From the NCBI GenBank assembly GCA_023419055.1, contig JAEZYO010000644.1:1-5324 (forward strand): a stretch of DNA of 5,324 nt, written 5' to 3'. Under the pieces are notes generated by a model. That model was not told the origin of the DNA. It was given only the letters and a program-made list of their open reading frames with translations, and did not search any database. A program made the position numbers and the translations under genes. Positions 4,837-5,324 of the stretch are shown one piece after another; within the stretch, counting starts at the first letter, position 1; each line of letters starts with the position of its first letter. Origin of the DNA: Pseudomonadota bacterium (GTDB lineage: Bacteria; Myxococcota; Polyangia; Polyangiales; Polyangiaceae).

Positions 4837-5324
4837 TCACGCTCCCCGGGCGATGGCGTCGGCGAGGCGGGGGAACTCGGGCTCGAAGCCGAGGTCTTCC
4901 CGGATGCGCCGACCGTCGAGGAGCGTGTCGAACGCGGACCCTGCCTCGGCGTTCGAGCCGTCCGGTGGAGGTTCCCCGACCGACGCGAACAGGGTGGTAA
5001 GGTCCGGAGCTTCGTCGTCGACGACGTTGTAGATGCGGTGCGAAGGCGCCGGGGCGTCGAGCAAGCGAGTGACGGCTTGGGCTACGTCGGCGTGGTGGGC
5101 GATCGACTGACGCTGTGCGGGTGAGAATCCGCGCATCATCGGGATCGCCTCCTCGATGTGCGCATCGCCGTCACCGTACACGAACGGCAACCGGAGCACG
5201 CGCACGTCGAGATCCCCGAGCGCGAGGAGAAAGCGCTCGGCCGCGAGCTTGCTCATGGGGTAGGCGGCGGTCGGCGAGCAAGGGTCATCCTCGCGGGCCA
5301 GGCGGCCACCGTTCGATCCATAGA
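4837..5324 (-). CDS. Extended-SDR NAD(P)-dependent epimerase/dehydratase-like protein, C-terminal part (partial)
   Basis: The right edge cuts this gene; 161 residues plus the stop are visible. The first visible ones, YGSNGG..., follow a codon ending TC, consistent with the (S)xVYG strand of extended short-chain dehydrogenases. EDDP (11-14) and PTAAYPMSKLAAE (17-29) follow, giving the catalytic Tyr21 and Lys25 of the YxxxK motif. LRLPFVYGDGD lies where this family has its RxxxVYGP-like substrate-loop segment, and HHADVAQAVTRLLD plus YNVVDDEA match the usual HxxDVA...YNVGD region. The Rossmann GxxGxxG motif and the catalytic Ser/Thr lie outside the window. An ATG at 5256 opens a shorter frame, but starting there would exclude the catalytic Tyr, so it is not the start. 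Substrate cannot be told: such proteins act on nucleotide sugars or other carbonyl/hydroxyl substrates. It converges on hflC and appears functionally unrelated. Confidence 0.88.
   Translation of the reverse strand, partial: YGSNGGRLAREDDPCSPTAAYPMSKLAAERFLLALGDLDVRVLRLPFVYGDGDAHIEEAIPMMRGFSPAQRQSIAHHADVAQAVTRLLDAPAPSHRIYNVVDDEAPDLTTLFASVGEPPPDGSNAEAGSAFDTLLDGRRIREDLGFEPEFPRLADAIARGA

Noticed and set aside
4837..5256. Complete small minus-strand gene starting at the ATG at 5256
   Set aside because: The frame continues upstream to the window edge, with the catalytic Tyr of the YxxxK motif lying before that Met, so this is an internal Met of a longer truncated gene.
4794..5308. 14-bp direct repeat GGGCCAGGCGGCCA at 4794-4807 and 5295-5308
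   Set aside because: One copy is just after hflC and the other is inside the SDR coding region. With only two copies in GC-rich DNA and no mobile-element features, chance is the simplest explanation.

Overview
The window looks like GC-rich chromosomal DNA from a myxobacterium (phylum Myxococcota, perhaps the Sorangium/Polyangium side). Evidence: strong G/C preference at third codon positions; two exported proteins with long Gly/Ser/Ala-rich linkers; and a C-terminal tail on one of them (Cys-x-Cys, hydrophobic segment, Arg cluster) that matches the MYXO-CTERM sorting signal. The genus assignment is inference.

Layout. (1) Positions 1-651, minus strand: the N-terminal 217 residues of an exported alpha/beta-hydrolase-type enzyme with a lipoprotein-like signal and a ~90-residue Gly/Ser/Thr linker; it runs off the left edge. 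(2) 652-866: a 215-bp divergent intergenic region with a perfect 7-bp inverted repeat. (3) 867-2654, plus strand: an exported glycoside hydrolase family 43 enzyme with a CBM6-type carbohydrate-binding domain, a Gly-rich linker and a MYXO-CTERM tail. (4) 2655-2830: a 176-bp gap with a GC-rich hairpin near the end of the GH43 gene and a TATAGT box just ahead of the next gene. (5) 2831-4794, plus strand: hflK and hflC, overlapping by ATGA, encoding the paired SPFH membrane proteins that form the HflKC complex around the FtsH protease. (6) 4795-4836: a short convergent gap with a small hairpin. (7) 4837-5324, minus strand: the C-terminal 161 residues of an extended SDR (NAD-dependent epimerase/dehydratase-like) protein, cut by the right edge.

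How the genes fit together. The left half is a divergent pair of secreted hydrolases with similar low-complexity linkers. An esterase-like enzyme beside an arabinofuranosidase/xylosidase-like GH43-CBM6 enzyme suggests attack on decorated hemicellulose, but the esterase substrate is not visible. The right half is housekeeping: membrane-protein quality control by hflKC, then an unrelated convergent oxidoreductase. No tRNA, rRNA, insertion sequence, CRISPR array or phage gene was seen. I found no convincing undescribed system; the most notable points are the sorting architecture of the GH43 enzyme, the dyad between the divergent hydrolases, and the short N-terminus and unusual translation start of hflK.
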